From positions 1 through 64,000 of the forward strand of contig WEDG01000193.1 in NCBI GenBank assembly GCA_017591395.1: a stretch of DNA of 64,000 bases, in the 5' to 3' direction. Both the position numbers and the translations under genes were made by a program. Every line of letters starts with the position of its first letter. Position 1 is the stretch's first letter. Below, piece after piece: positions 11,876 to 24,773 of the stretch. The stretch comes from Schistocephalus solidus. Lineage: Eukaryota > Platyhelminthes > Cestoda > Diphyllobothriidea > Diphyllobothriidae. The notes beneath the pieces are model-generated. The model made no database searches. It saw only the letters and a program-made list of their open reading frames with translations, and was not told the origin of the DNA.

Positions 11876-12660
11876 TTACCTTGGGGCCTTCGTTAGGGTT
11901 GCAGTCGAAGTCTCATCTGGGAGATGATGAGGCGGTGATCTGTCCAACCATCGGCATCGCGGATCACCTTGGTTACCAGCACGTCCTGTAGATCTCGCCT
12001 CCGGACGAGAACATAGTCCAGCAGATGCCAGCGCCGCGACCGAGGGTGCATCTACGTGGACTTCTCCCGCGTCGGAAGGCGGAAGAAGGTGTTGGTCATT
12101 AGGAGACGGTGTTCCGCACACGTTTGCAGAAGTACGAGGCCGTTATCGTTACAGCTACCGAGACCGTGGGGAACCCAGCACTCCCTGCCAGGCAGCGTGG
12201 TCCGTCCCGACGCGGGCATTGCAGTCACCAAGGACAATTAACTTATCCTCTTTCGGCACACTCGCCAGCAAGGCGTGCAGGCCCTCGTAGAATTTGTCCT
12301 TCGCCGCATCAGAGCTCGTCATTGGGGGAGGGTAGGCGCTGATGATGGTGGCGAACTGGTCTCCCCGAAGAGGCAGGTGGAGGCTCATCAGGCGGAGGCT
12401 CATCAGGCGATCATTGATACCCCGCGGCAGACAGGGCAGACGCCCACGATGTCGTTCCGGGTGGCAAAGGCAACACCAGTGTCACGTCGCTCTGCCTTTG
12501 GCCGGTCGCTCCAGAAGAAGGTGAAGCCGGCACCCACCTCCTCAAGATGACCCTGCTCAGAGAATCATGTCTCGCTGAGAGCAGCAATGTCCAACTTGTA
12601 GAGCGCCAGTTCCCGAGCGACAAGCGCCGTCCTTCGTTCCGGCCGGTTGCTTTTAGGATT
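11876..12660 (-). pseudogene. LINE endonuclease domain (APE type), broken
   Basis: Pieces in several frames read ELALYKLDIAALSET, then [49 protein letters not shown] and DGWTDHRLIISQMRL. These are the successive motifs of the exonuclease-endonuclease-phosphatase fold, including GDxNAR and the terminal DH. A TGA interrupts the frame right after ALSET, probably from CGA by CpG decay, and frame changes follow near 12400 and 12150. The Cys in GDCNAR replaces the usual Phe. The domain would nick target DNA to prime reverse transcription; here it cannot be made intact. Confidence 0.75.
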
Positions 12661-13274
12661 GTCTAAAAGGTAACGAACATTGCAGGCCGTTAGTGTGACT
12701 GGACTCACACGAGCAGCCTGGAGGGTATGGCGAGGGGGATGGGGACGGGGGATAGGGACGGGGGTATTGTTGTTTGTTTGAGTTTTACGACCGCGTAGTT
12801 TGTGATCTGCGAGCCGCGGCCGGCTGCAGAAGACGTAATACCCAGCATTTGTTTAGGGCACTTTTTCTAGCCCCTTCCTCCGCGAGGAGGCAAGCAGTGC
12901 TGTCCCTAAATAGGGCTGCTCGGACATCCCAGACGACTGCCGAAACTCCACTATGGGTCACGGATTTGTTTTAGTGGGAGAACGAACCGAGTTAGCCTGG
13001 GCCGCCTACGGGGTTACTGTCGCCCCCGTCGAAGGACTTTTTGAGAGGGGTGAGGTAGGAAGTTCGGGAGTCAGACACACCGGGTGTGGAGGCACACAGA
13101 ACACCGTAGACCCTCACCTGGTTTAGCCCGCCGGTCGTGACGGTTGCCCGGGGTTTGGCCGCTGGGAAGAACCCAATTTCGAGGAGCCACAGGTGAGAGT
13201 TGGGTACCGGTTAGAGGCGGCCACAGGAGCAAATGGAGCCACAGACAAATGGAGTGACCAAATGCTATCTGTGT

Positions 13275-15690
13275 GGTGATGATTGATGCTTGTCATCTAC
13301 CGTGCTCAAGCTTTCCTTAAGTAACTACGGCACCATTTGCACAAATGTCTGCGAAAATCGAGTGACTTTAAGGTTTCCGAAGTCATTCTCACTGTCAAAT
13401 GTTTCACGCGCAAGTCGTTACCCGGTGGGTGTCCTTGTTTGCAGGTGCTGTGTCTTGATGCAGGTTTACATATTCAATAATGATGTCTCGGTTTCTGTTC
13501 TTATGGACAAATGTGTTGTCACAAAAAATCACTCCGCAGGTTTTCCTCGTGAAACACAGAGTGCCTTTTTCATGCTGACTACTGATTTGTGGCATACGTC
13601 AGAAGGTGGTTTAATCCATATTGAAAATACTCACAGTCTGAACACCATTTAAAGTAACATTGAGAATACATAGGTCATTGGAAGTGTGCGATCGATAACC
13701 TATGGTAACGTTTGTCAAAAACACACAATCAAGCACTAATCATCATGTGGTGGAGTATCAATATTTGCGGAAAAACCTCGGTCACACCCAAGACCGACAC
13801 TTAATCTGAATTCAAAATGTTATATGCAGAATGTAAGTAAGCTTGAAAATTTTAGATTTCCGAAAAAAACACTTTTCGCATGCAACCCTCTGTAAAGAGG
13901 ATCATTTCCTTAAAAGTCTGCTTAAAAGACATTGCCCATTACCTACAACTATCCTGAAATAAATACTGTAAGTATGGTTCGTGTTAAAAAAATACACAAG
14001 CAATTCAGCATACCGTTCCACCTTGTGATTAAAGCAATGGTAATCGTTTTGCAATGAACGAACTATACTGCTCTCATTTGAAAGTGATGATCTTGTTACA
14101 TATAAACGCGTTTTAAATGGCTATTCCATATGTGTTTAAAAATGGTATTGTAGCAAGACTTTTACAAATTTTACAAATTTACAAAACTTATGCCAAGAAA
14201 ACTTTGTAAAATGACTCTACAGTACACGGAACGTACCAGTTGCGTTTCAGGATTTCAAATGAGGCGTTACATTGAATCCAAGAGTTGTTATGTGAGAATG
14301 CAGTCAAATGAGCTGCACCTAGGCTTTGCTTTAATTGGAACAGACTATCAGGTCACATGTTTCTTAAAATTCTGAGTGGATGGTACGCCAGTGAACTGGC
14401 ATATGGTTTGAATCGTTAACATTCATCTTATTGCTGCACTGTATATTTTCCTTGACTGCATTTTAGGAATTAATTACCACGCCATTGCAATAACATGCCA
14501 TATGGAGTCAAGGAAGATAGCACCATTTATTTTCCATCTGTTAATTATTTAATTGGCTTACCTTCCTTTCATATCATATTTTAAAGCACATATATAAACG
14601 GCATGACATATCTTTAACTAGTTAAGCCTCATATTTTTCACCTGCTCATTTCGTCCATTCGAATGGTTTACTGAGGACCCTTAATAAATTGGAGGCAACC
14701 GAGCAATGAAAAGAAATTCTTCTGAATTATGCATACACATTTATCAAACATCTTTTTTCCAATCTAAAGATGCGAAAATTTTGCATCTGCGACAAATCCG
14801 AAACAAAACCATTTGTGCGTAGTGATCAACAGGACACGGGAATGGAGACGCTCACCCATAATGCTGAACTCCAGGAAGGGGATATATTGTGGTATCGTAC
14901 CATAACTTACTTCCTTGCACAAACCTTTAAATTAACTTTGTCTTAATCCAAGACGGTAACATAATGGGACATCCCTTTTCACGAAACACGTGCCTGCTTT
15001 TTAAACTAGTTTTTGAGTTTGAAAGGTGTATAAATGTGTCAAATATACGTACAGACGCTAGAGACAACCAGACAGCACCTGTTCTAATGCGGACAACGTG
15101 CCGCTAATATTCCATTTCTTGACTTACGTGCATGAATTTTATGAAACGACGATTCTGATCTTCCGAAGACTATATACCTTCATTCCTTACCCTAGAATTA
15201 ATCCTAAACTCCCCCCTGCAATAGCCTTTATTCTACCCATAAATTTTATTGGAAGTCTCCGAGAAGAAAACATAAAGTACATGAATTTAAATTCAAAAAA
15301 GATGGCCTTGCTCTTAAGATAGGTGCAGGTTTTGCCTTTATGTGCACAATCAACCGCTCAACACCTAGTTTAATGGAGATACCGTGCCGATGACATTCTA
15401 TTCTCTGCTTTACACACATGCAAGTTCTGAGACAATCTTCAGACGACTAAACCGGTTTGGCTTCCAATCTCCCCAGATCTTCGTCCCCAAAGCGCTGATA
15501 ATTTGCCGAGTATATCTTCCCATACTCAAAGGAAAGTAAACTTAAATCCTTTACTGTATCACATGAGCTAACAGCTCTTCAATGTAGGTCTGCCATATTT
15601 AAAAACACCTTAGGAATTACATTAATGAGCACAACCTGGTCATCCGCCGACGTGTCCTTATGTCTTTAATGTAATCCGTATGCGCAAATA
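13275..15690. repeat. duplicated block D, first copy
   Basis: Direct paralogue of 51955-54115, starting at gatgattgatgcttgtcat in both. The block is AT-rich and has no convincing gene. A short frame from about 14770 (CICDKSETKPFVRSDQQDTG...) is kept in both copies. A sub-repeat of about 290 bp occurs within it: the region near 15080 and that near 15380 are related, and only one unit is present near 53790. Confidence 0.75.
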
Positions 15691-15986
15691 ATAAAAAAGG
15701 TATTTTAGTTGGCCTTGTTACATTCTGCGTCAAGATAGCCTGTTTTGGCTCGTGGAGGCAGTTTTTGGCAGTAATCGGCTCATGCGTACTTGAAATGTTG
15801 CTCATGGTGTAGAACGAATACCATATTAGGTTTTTTTGCGGTCACATCGTGGGATCTATTCATCTCTCGACGTGTGATAACGAAGATGTCGTTTGCATGG
15901 ATAATCCAAATGTATCCAGTGCCATGAAGATGGTCATTAGTTTTGCATACTTACTCGTGCTGCTACTCGTACTTGCACAAACAGAC

Positions 15987-16204
15987 ATATATATATATAT
16001 ATATTGTGGGGCTCACCGATCTGCTTATAGAACATGTATGTTCCGTTGTGCCCTGGAGCTCAGACTAGAGCTCTCGCAGGTGGTCGCATAGCGACGTGTA
16101 GCATATGATGTTATAGTGGAACCGAAAAAGACAAAGGACACCAGAATGGCCATTTCTGGCTTATCAGCCGTCATCAGCCAGTCATTCCCAATATATATAT
16201 ATAT
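15987..16204 (-). mobile_element. SINE family 1 fragment
   Basis: Body and tail of the SINE without its tRNA-like head. Reading the minus strand, it has GATGACGGCTGATAAGCCAG, AATGGCCATTCTGG, the CGCTATGCGACCACC block and the AGCAGATCGGTGAGCC tail. Both ends touch AT dinucleotide runs (15987-16005 and 16189-16204), which suggests microsatellite-associated insertion or decay. Confidence 0.65.
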
Positions 16205-16539
16205 TAACGTATAATATAAGAGAAACCTTGAGAAAGAATGTTTTATCATCTGAAGTTTCGCATTCATAATCGAGTGCATATTTGGAAATAGAGAAAAAGA
16301 ATTACTCCCTGTTGCATAAACGCAGTTGCAACCGATCACTTTTTCACCACATCTGGTCACAATGCAGCACAGAGGCTGAAAAGCTGCGAGCACGTAAAAC
16401 CTTATGGATCCCTATCTCGCCAGTGGATATCCACGCAGCTTCATAAACAAATTCTTGTTCCAAAAGCTCACAAAGGTTGAACGTTAGCTTAAACAAAACC
16501 TGTCTGGCACTATGTGACGAACGTCTCCAGGACTACCGC

Positions 16540-16800
16540 CCGTGGACAGGTAAGTCGTAATTTGCCGCGTCAACTGTCTAGACTGCTTGGCCAACTACAT
16601 TGGCATGACTGAGAAACGACTAAGTATGCGCAAGCATGAGAATGGTTTGGCCGTACGTCGCAAGGATGCATGATCGCACGTCGCCATGCACAGTCTAGAC
16701 ACTAACCACCGGTTCTTCCCTGACGGAGCCCAAGAGCACGGCCGAACCGAAATAAGACTGGCGAGAGTATTTATCGAAGCCTGACAATCAGAAACAAATG
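16540..16800 (+). pseudogene. Penelope-like element GIY-YIG endonuclease relic
   Basis: The plus strand reads RVNCLDCLANYIGMTEKRLS, then HENGLAVRRKDA, a TGA, SHVAMHSLDTNHRFF and later RLARVFIEA. This order (Cys-rich entry, YIG, basic loop, SHVAxH, EA near the end) is that of the GIY-YIG domain at the C-terminus of Penelope-like retroelements. The in-frame TGA and a second stop after FIEA mark it as dead. No RT part is adjacent. Confidence 0.6.
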
Positions 16801-16869
16801 CTATAAACAAAAGTATCAAGCGCCCAGTGTCATACGAGGATGGCAGGCACCATATGCACACGACAGGAG

Positions 16870-18165
16870 GATAAACGAGAGGCGAGATGGATAGACCTGA
16901 CAAAAGTGAGAGCAAGAAACATATATAAACCATATATTTCCCTTTCCTCTATCTCCGATTAAACGCTCGAGTACGAGTGTTAAACGTCAGATTGGTAAGT
17001 CTTCTATTGCATACATCACCTTATATTCTCCTTTCACATATATATGAATATGTTTATATGTAGTACGTGCACTATCTAATGTTATTGTCGGGTAAGCTAA
17101 TTAACCTTAAGTTTTAAGTGAACAGAATTCTTGTCCATGTAAGAGATCGAGTGATTAAAACACCACAATTAGAATTTCTTTTAAAAAAAGACGTTATATG
17201 TATATTTCACGCCATTTATCTTCGACATTAAAGGCAATGATAAGTATGGCCGTTAAAAAACGGCCTATATTTCGAGTATATATTCCAACACGGTTTCATG
17301 AGAATCGGCGATTACTTCTCCCATTTATACATTTTTTAAGATGCATTTGACTAAGACAAACATAATTTCACTTGAGGGCACTGACAGTGACGTCAAAGGA
17401 AATAAAAGATTTCATAAGCTACCCTGCTGATGGGCCTGCTGTTAGGTGAATTCATAAACGTACCATTTTAGTCATATCAAGAGGACTTTCCTGTTGTTAA
17501 CTTTATAAGTGTTTTGGGTGTTCGATTACGTTATATTTCAGATCGTGCTTGAAATGCTGGCAAATACTTTACGTTTTCCTGTGTTTTCTGCATATCTCGC
17601 TTAAGTGTAGATTCTATTGTGTCTTTATCAAAGCCTTAAAAATAAGATAATTTTAAAATCATTTACCGAAATAGGATTTCCGATACAGGCTTTCTAATGC
17701 AGATGGACGTTTGGATCATAATTAAAGACTCACCCAAACATGAAAACTCATTGACGAGAAGACAAAACACCAATAACTTAAAAAAAAACACTTAAATTCA
17801 GTTGCATTTTTTAAAAGCAATTCTTTCAGAACTCAGAATCTGGCTACAATAGTTCAAGGTTAGAGTGACGACTTATGTAGTGAATGAGACCACCCTAATT
17901 TAAACCTAGTTCTTTGGGAGTCAGATATAAAGTCATTAACAGCACGCGTAGCACGTTAATACAGCGATGTCGAGCAATGCGCCAACCTCCACTAAGGCCG
18001 TAGGGGGTTAGGATATTCATTTTGGTTGTCGGCGACTCTACGAGGAATGTACGTCAGGAGGATAGACAGAGGTTTATCTAGTTTACTTTATTTAAAGCCA
18101 TTGATTGCTGACATGCAACTTTAGCTGAATTTTAAAATTGCGATTGGCGTTATGAATGATAACTT
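16870..18165. repeat. duplicated block F, copy 1
   Basis: Paralogous to 31600-32517 (from about 17290 on) and to the tandem copies at 55328-55895 and 56039-57830. It starts with ggatagacctgacaaaagtg and includes the landmark ttcatgagaatcggcgatta. No gene is recognised. Sequence 18420-18775 to its right recurs at about 58460-58770. Confidence 0.7.
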
Positions 18166-18775
18166 AAGTGAAATAGCTAAATTTAATATTTTGCCGCAAA
18201 ATTTGAAAATATTTTAGCACATCAGGATGCCGACGTTTAAACCACCGTTTTTCTGGCCTCCCAGAAAAATCAAATGAGGCGGGTTTTTGAAATAGAGACT
18301 CAATTTTTTGTCTGCTCTCCATTCGCATGAAAATGTTCTTATATATTTAACGATTGGCCTATTTCACCAATTGTATACTGATTATTAACTCAATTTGTGT
18401 ATTCGAACTAAGCAGAGGGGGTCATCAGTGCGCAACGCTGGCATTGCTTTGAAGCAAGTCCGATTGGATCTACATTTTGCGACGCTTTCATAAATGATAC
18501 TTCATGATGTCTATAATTGCATTTCATCGGTCATTTTTCGTGATCTTCCACTGTTATTTACTTTGAGTTTGGTACCTAATTCACGGTAAATAAACGACTA
18601 CTTTTGCTGAAAATGTTTGAAAACAATCTCAAATCAACGTGTACCCCCTCCACTCTCCTTAAGTATTGGAAATTTTTCTGTAAAGATTTGATGTTCTTTC
18701 AAAGCCATCTATAATTTATGGAAAGAATCAGAGAAAATATTCAGTTAGGATGCCATGTATGATGAGCAAAATTGA

Positions 18776-18915
18776 TTGGGGGGGGCAAGGGCCAATCAGA
18801 CAACAGTGGCGCCAGTTTGGAGGTGACTACGCAGGGCCCTGTATGCCGGTGCCTGATCGATAAATCGATTGACCGAGTTCTCATAGGAGGCCCAGGCTTC
18901 CATCAATTCTCGGCA
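18776..18915 (-). mobile_element. LINE tail remnant at the arm B junction
   Basis: About 140 bp matches 8785-8920 in the same orientation (caatcagacaacagtggcgc ... gataaatcgattgaccgag ... caattctcggc). It then switches without a gap to arm B sequence matching 6905 of arm A. The left edge has a run of G. Only the 3' tail of the element is left. Confidence 0.7.
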
Positions 18916-19149
18916 AATTGACTTTCACAGGCCTTCTATCGTTGTCAGTCCTCGTGTTCATTGCTGAGGATCGTAATTGATACGATGCTTGCATTTATAT
19001 CCGAATTCAAGTCTTTAGTCATAACCATTGTCGGTTCCTGACGTGACAATAGTTCGGTCATTTGGCTCGCTATCACTGGAACTGTTGCTCACCCGTATGC
19101 TCCTCACATGGCTTCCGAATTTGCCCTGGCGAAATTGCAACCCATGATA

Positions 19150-19640
19150 TAGAACCGCGTGGTCATTGCACTTAGTACTCGAGTGCGGGCCAGAAAACCA
19201 CAACTCCTCGTAGCCAGGAGCTCTTTGTCTTCTCACCTTCGATCGGGAATATCAGCTATGGTAAGTAGGCGCACACCGATCAGGTTTGGGACTCACGCTT
19301 CACATTGTGTCTTGGGACTCACGCATGAGCCCTGCCAGCAATTGCAGGGTTGGGAATGATAAAGGCCCACTAAGATGACCAACAAATAAAAGACACTTGA
19401 ATGGCCATTTGTGGCTTATTAGCCATCATGAACCAACAATACACAAACCCAAGCGTTATGGCGCCCAAGGCTTGAACTCGCGACTGGTTTGTTAGAAGTC
19501 CAAAGCCTAACCGACTGTGCCAAAAGCTCGTTTTCTTCCCAATTTTTATCGGGAATCTTACAAAATGCTAAGAGAAGCTAACCGACTGGGTAAAGGACTC
19601 AATCATTCCATTGTGTCTTGGAGTTCATTCTCGAACCCAG
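19150..19640 (-). mobile_element. SINE family 2, tandem dimer (arm B)
   Basis: Inverted counterpart of 6150-6650. The cattgtgtcttgg landmark occurs at about 19301 and 19608, a period near 307 bp. Confidence 0.6.
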
Positions 19641-19881
19641 CCCTCAGCCCCAATGACAGTTAAAGATGTAGGCACAAAAGCATGAGTGACAATGTCAAAT
19701 CTTGTTAAGATAAATGAGCAATGGATAATCTGAGGCTCTGCATGCAAGTGAAAATGGATAAGATTTTATTACGAAGAAAGTCCTCATTGCTTATTTTATT
19801 AGTAAAAGACCATGAACTCCGGTATCTACCAATTGATGGCTTGAGCGACTCATGTAGTTTGTAACAGAATACAATGTATTT

Positions 19882-20274
19882 TTGCGGAGCACAATGCATT
19901 TAGTGAAATCTGTTCACAGATTTCTTTTCGGCCACGAAACATCCTATTGCTTATTTATAAGTGCAAAAATGTCTGCAAATGAAAAGGCAAGGAAATTGTC
20001 CGATTATACCGTGAACTTGAATTTGTACGTCGTTGACCAATTCCTGCCTTTGTATGAAAATATGTTAATGCTGGACTTAGAAGCTAGGCTGCCCAATTCA
20101 CCTGCTCGACAAGATCACAAATCGGGATATGTTGTCCAAAAATGGGCAATGGTAGGTCACAGAAGCTGCTTAGCCAACACTAACCACAAAATCCTGTCAA
20201 ACAGGAATGGTCTCCATATACATTTTACTGGCAGGACCCCACGTCTAACACGTTGTGAAGGGTGTTCAAGATAA
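19882..20274 (+). other. unidentified conserved frame, longest copy (arm B)
   Basis: A 130-aa open frame includes SANEKARKLSDYTVNLNLYVV and DQFLPLYENM, then LPNSPARQDHKSGY, and ends RCEGCSR. It runs antisense to galactosyltransferase copy B, 2 kb beyond its last exon. No signal peptide or membrane segment is evident. Arms A and C carry the same sequence broken into two frames. It could be a transposase remnant or a chance frame. Confidence 0.3.
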
Positions 20275-20631
20275 AATAAAAAGTAAATTGAAACCCATTT
20301 ATTTATGCTAGATCAATACAAAGTCAAAAACTTGTGTATGCTAATATAAATTAAAAAAATGATAAACTGCTCGACAAGATCACAAATCGGGATATGCTGT
20401 CCAAAAATGGGCAATGGTAGGTCACAGAAGCTGCTTAGCCAACACTAACCACAAAATCCTGTCAAACAGGAATGGTCTTCATAGACATTTTACTGGCAGG
20501 ACCTCACGTCGAACACGTTGTGAAGGGTGTTCAAGATAAAATAAAAAGTAAATTAAAACCCATTTCTTTATGCTAGAGCAATAAAAAGAAAAAACTTGTG
20601 CATGCTTATATAAATAAAAAATGCATTACTT
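20102..20631. repeat. 265-bp tandem duplication, arm B only
   Basis: The landmark ctgctcgacaagatcacaaa occurs at 20102 and 20367, and both units run to an A/T-rich end near aaaaa(t)g. Arms A and C have a single unit, so this duplication arose after the arms separated. It repeats the C-terminal part of the unidentified conserved frame. Confidence 0.8.
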
Positions 20632-22249
20632 AATAAAGAAAATGTTTTTTGAATAAGAAACATCAAAAAACGTTGTGCATGCCGTTATATTAAATTAGTA
20701 GTAAACACACGGCGGGTAAATTCCCTTAACTACAAAATACTAAACCAAACCAGGCCTCTTAAAACACTTCAGTAGTTAGGCATGTATTTTACCCCAAGGG
20801 GCTTTTATTACCTATCCTTACTTAAAAATGATTCAATCTACTTACGTAACGTTGCTCTCTCCTTACCTGGGCACTGGGCAAATATTCCTTCTTATAGACA
20901 ATCAGACGCTCGAAGGCAGGTTTGTTCGTCTCAAGACGGTCAGTCAAAATGCATAGTCAATTTATTGCCATCACTGGGCCCATGTTTTTGTCTAAAAATT
21001 GCGCCTGATTCACGCATAACAAGGCGATTCAGACAGACCCATTTTCCTTAAGGAAAATGTGAGTAGAATACCAAATCGGCTAAAATTCGAGCGTGCTTGT
21101 GCTTCCGAGGGAAGTTTGTTGAAATATGTGTTGGTAATATCTTTGTGTCGCAGACTTTTATGAAATTTTGACCATTATTACATGTGCATAAGTTACCAGG
21201 GGTGATAAGCAAAGACAGGTCAACTCAAGATCGCAAATGGCCTCAATACTGACTGACGTGTCAATTTTAGCATCCTCCAACTCCATCATGACTCCAAAAT
21301 GATTAAACAACACAGGACTTAGCAACAAATACTGAAGCTGATTACCCGGCCATGGTTCTCAGCGCATCAACAGAACATTCTCACTGTTGCTGAAGTGAAA
21401 ACGATAATCCTAAATCCCATGGGATAGCAATTGCCTAACCATCTTAAACCATTACAGACAAATATCACTAAGTCCTCTGTCTTTTCCGTATTCCACGTAT
21501 AAACAACTCCCGAGGTTCTACTTACTCGGACCAATTCGTACTCGGACCAAGGAATGCCTCCAGACGGCAAACGTTAACATCACCTATATCATTTGAGGGG
21601 TTCAATAGAGGATATTTAAATCTCTAAATATGCCATCGCAAGTCTGACGTAATGTCATAAATCTCGAAGAGCTCCTGAAAATGACGAGGAAATTTGAATT
21701 TAAAAACCGCTAACACATGTGACTGGGAGAGTACCAGACAATGGATCAACATTAGTGGTCTTCGAGGCGGATTTAACGTCATCCCAGCGACTACTTCTAC
21801 GCCCATTTCTCTATGCTCGCTTCTTATGTCCCTATCGTAATTAGATTTAGAGTTAAATGACAATATCAGTGACCACAGCGGCTGGCAGGAAACGGGCAGA
21901 AACAAAATTGGCTTTTCATCGATCTGCCATCCAATGACACTCGCCACAATTTGGCGTTTCTCTGATTACAGTTAAAGTAAACCAAATAAAAATACACAAT
22001 TATATTTGCAATGAATTGAAAGAAATGGAATGCAGACTATTGTGTGTTATCATTAGTGCAGCATGGCCCTATACAATTGTCAAAATTCAGTATACAAACA
22101 AGGATAGAGCGTTCAAATGCTTTCTATACGCGTTCCAATCATTAAATATGGCTATGATAAAGCTCTCGTATTCTTCAAAGATGGATATAAAATCTCCATC
22201 ATTTTCAAAAAGTACTCATAAAAAGTGAATAAACGAAAATTTGTAATAC

Positions 22250-23855
22250 CTTTTGGGATTTATTTCATTTCCAGTATCTCTAACATGCTTCATCATTTTG
22301 TAACGAGCAAAGGTGACATTTCGTCTCATTAAGGTTTGGTTGGAGAATCCGAGTCTGCTATACATGTCGTCATCTTCACATCCCCATCCAAAGTACGTTT
22401 TGGTGTATCCCAGAGTTTTCTCGAATTGCGTTCGTGTCATTGCAACTGCCCCGCCAAATGAAGTATTGTAGAACAGCCTAGGATAAGTTTAATACAAACC
22501 CTTAGTATTTTGGTAACCCAATATCCACCAAAAAAAAAAACATTAAAAGGAGAAATGTGTTTTTAGAATCTCTTAATATATTGGAAATGAAAGCGAATGA
22601 CGGCTATCCAAAACAAACTCTTGCCACACGCGAGAAAGCAGAGTTCTCGAACTGAAAGACGGAGACGGGCTCAAGGACAAAATGCAGTCAAATACACAGA
22701 TGGTCGGTTTTTTTACCGTGGTTCCGTTTTTGACGGCCGGAGATTATGTCATCCATACCGTCACAACTCTGTTGAAAACTGTGTAAGAGCTGGGGAATTC
22801 CCAATTTTCACCAGAAAAAATGAAATTCAGTAATTATTTCTTTGGATTTTCTTTCCAGAATTTGTGAAAATGTTGCACAGTAAACCTAAAGATATATGTA
22901 TGGTTCTCAAATGAAATAAACAAGGATTTTGATGTTCTTTTGCGAACATCAACAATCGCATATCAGTTTTGATAAAGTCTGTAACAAACAACCAGAAGCA
23001 AGCGTTTGTTTACTGAAAATGTTTGGGTTATATTTGATAAGAACTGATTAAACTATTTTTGTCGATTAATAATTTTCTTAATCCCTGTGGTAACTACGCA
23101 AAAGCCTACACGCCAAGTTTATAACTGATAAATCTTAATCCTATGGAGACCCATAACTTAACTCCCCTAGTCGCCAGCACCGATATTTGGTGGTTTTATT
23201 GCGTCACCATTAATCAAAATTAACTTATAAGACGTGCGCAATTGAATTGCCCTTCTGACTATCAATCAGATACTATACGAAGAAGGCTATAAATTCTACG
23301 AGAGACGCGAAATCGGCAGAAGTGCAATTGCGGTTAAATGTCATTATTTATTGATTTGCCACATGAAGGCCTGGCTTAATCACAAGAAAACACATCTTGC
23401 TAGAATTATTCAACAAGAACGGCAAACATGCCGAGACAATTGATACCGCGGGCATTTGCTCTGCTCACCCCACAAGTAAGCAAAGACGACCCCACCAATC
23501 CGGTCGCCTTGACCCCTTTTTTTGGGAACTTTTCTTTTCTAAACTAACTGCTCTATAAGATCTAAAGACGCCCTGCAAACAATCAACAACCCAATAGGCA
23601 CAACTCAGACGAACTCGAATCCCCTTCCATAATGCAGCAGGCAGTAGACATGACGATAAAGACTTACTTGTAGTTAAACTTGTCAATGGTTGCAGTCATA
23701 TGCAAGGGTTGATGCTCGCACCCGTAAGTCATCCTGTCATCCTCAGGTAGGAGATCAACATCGTGGAAAATGAAGCAAGTAAAATTGGCTGTTTTAATGG
23801 CCTCTCTGAATCCAGTATTCATGAGCGCACCTTTGTTAAATGTTTCTGGTCTAAC
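22250..23855 (-). pseudogene. beta-1,4-galactosyltransferase-like copy B, terminal exon deleted
   Basis: Two exons on the minus strand are intact with consensus splice sites: 23855-23668 (188 bp, donor GTAAGT at 23667-23662) and 22477-22250 (228 bp, donor GTATTAC). They keep [14 protein letters not shown] and KMMKH, with Ser at the position equivalent to Tyr289 of B4GALT1. The terminal exon is gone. After the intron sequence ...gatggagatttt at about 22190-22200 the DNA jumps straight to the last bases of the expected exon and its 3' flank, removing about 160 bp relative to copy A. Read-through of the last donor would add about nine codons (ending FIHFL) and stop. No upstream PFR exon was found between this copy and the next copy on the same strand. 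It is probably a pseudogene, or an alternative 3' cassette if transcribed from the exon at 47645-47961. Confidence 0.78.
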
Positions 23856-24772
23856 CTGTATTAGTGAAAAAATGTCCTCATAAGAAGAATACTCTGACTC
23901 ATGTCGGGATTTTGGATTTGTATATGTAAAAATCATTCAACACACGAGACAGGAAAGTTTTTTTCTGGTTGGTTGTATTAACAGGAGATTAACATACACG
24001 TGAGCATTGGCACTGCCTTGTCTTTGGATTAAATTTATTTGCTGATAAAGATATTCGAGTAAGTATCTTCGTAATACACTTTCGTCTACCAACTTAGGCG
24101 AGGTGCGGTGGAAGTGCTCACGTGGTCCTTAACAGAGCAAGAACAATTTGTGGCTAAAAAGATCTGAACTCCCAACCAGTCCCCTATTTCAGACACCTTG
24201 TAGATGGAAGGGACTGTTTTAACCGTAACTGTAAAAAGTGTGCGTATTCATGTTGTAAAATGCTAACAGAATCGTCCGAAAAAGACACAGATTTTACGGC
24301 GTAACTCGGACCAATTTGTACCAAGGCCTTTCCAGCCCAGAGTCATTCAGACACGTCTCATCTTGTGAGGCCCAGGTAGAAAGAAACCTGCTATCAGCGT
24401 TGCTCATCGGCAGATTGATTTTTATCTAGTCACACTGCAGTAAAAACTCTTAAAAAGCGACTTTTCAAATAAAGCAATCTTTATTACCTAATCAAGATTC
24501 ACATAGAAATTATCTTTTATGTACGTCAATAGGCATACATTTCACATTATAGCTTCATATATATTTAATTTTAGTAATTTTTAATATAACATTTAATAAT
24601 AACATTTTTGAAACTGGTCACCCAGCTTGTCTTCAGACTTTGGGATGTGTACAAGAACAGTTAACTAATGAAAAATATCCAAAGATGATTCTAAGGTTAG
24701 GCCAGGTTTGCGGCAATAGGCGTTTAGTGCAGTTTGCTCATCCCGTTATGATTGCCATCCAAATCAACATGC

Positions 24773-24773
<1 letters not shown>

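Larger units (their letters stand above)
8785..13270 (-). mobile_element. non-LTR retrotransposon (LINE), near full length but dead
   Basis: The element reads right to left. A GC-rich leader spans about 13270-12700. An apurinic-type endonuclease region follows at about 12660-11880, then the reverse transcriptase at 11758-10230. A C-terminal ORF lies at 10223-9228 and a tail at 9010-8785. The right edge coincides with the start of duplicated block D. The left edge coincides with the end of arm A, at the same junction as the truncated copy at 32525-33345. Stops and frame changes are scattered through EN and RT. The EN-RT-zinc-finger layout is of the RTE-like class common in tapeworms, but the clade assignment is not certain. 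No clear target-site duplication was seen. Confidence 0.85.

Noticed and set aside
13290..13652. 120-aa plus-strand frame at the start of block D
   Set aside because: The paralogous block at 51955 does not preserve it, and no domain or splice context is seen.
16595..16933. 112-aa minus-strand hydrophobic frame resembling a membrane protein
   Set aside because: It is antisense to the GIY-YIG relic at 16540-16800, which has recognisable motif order.
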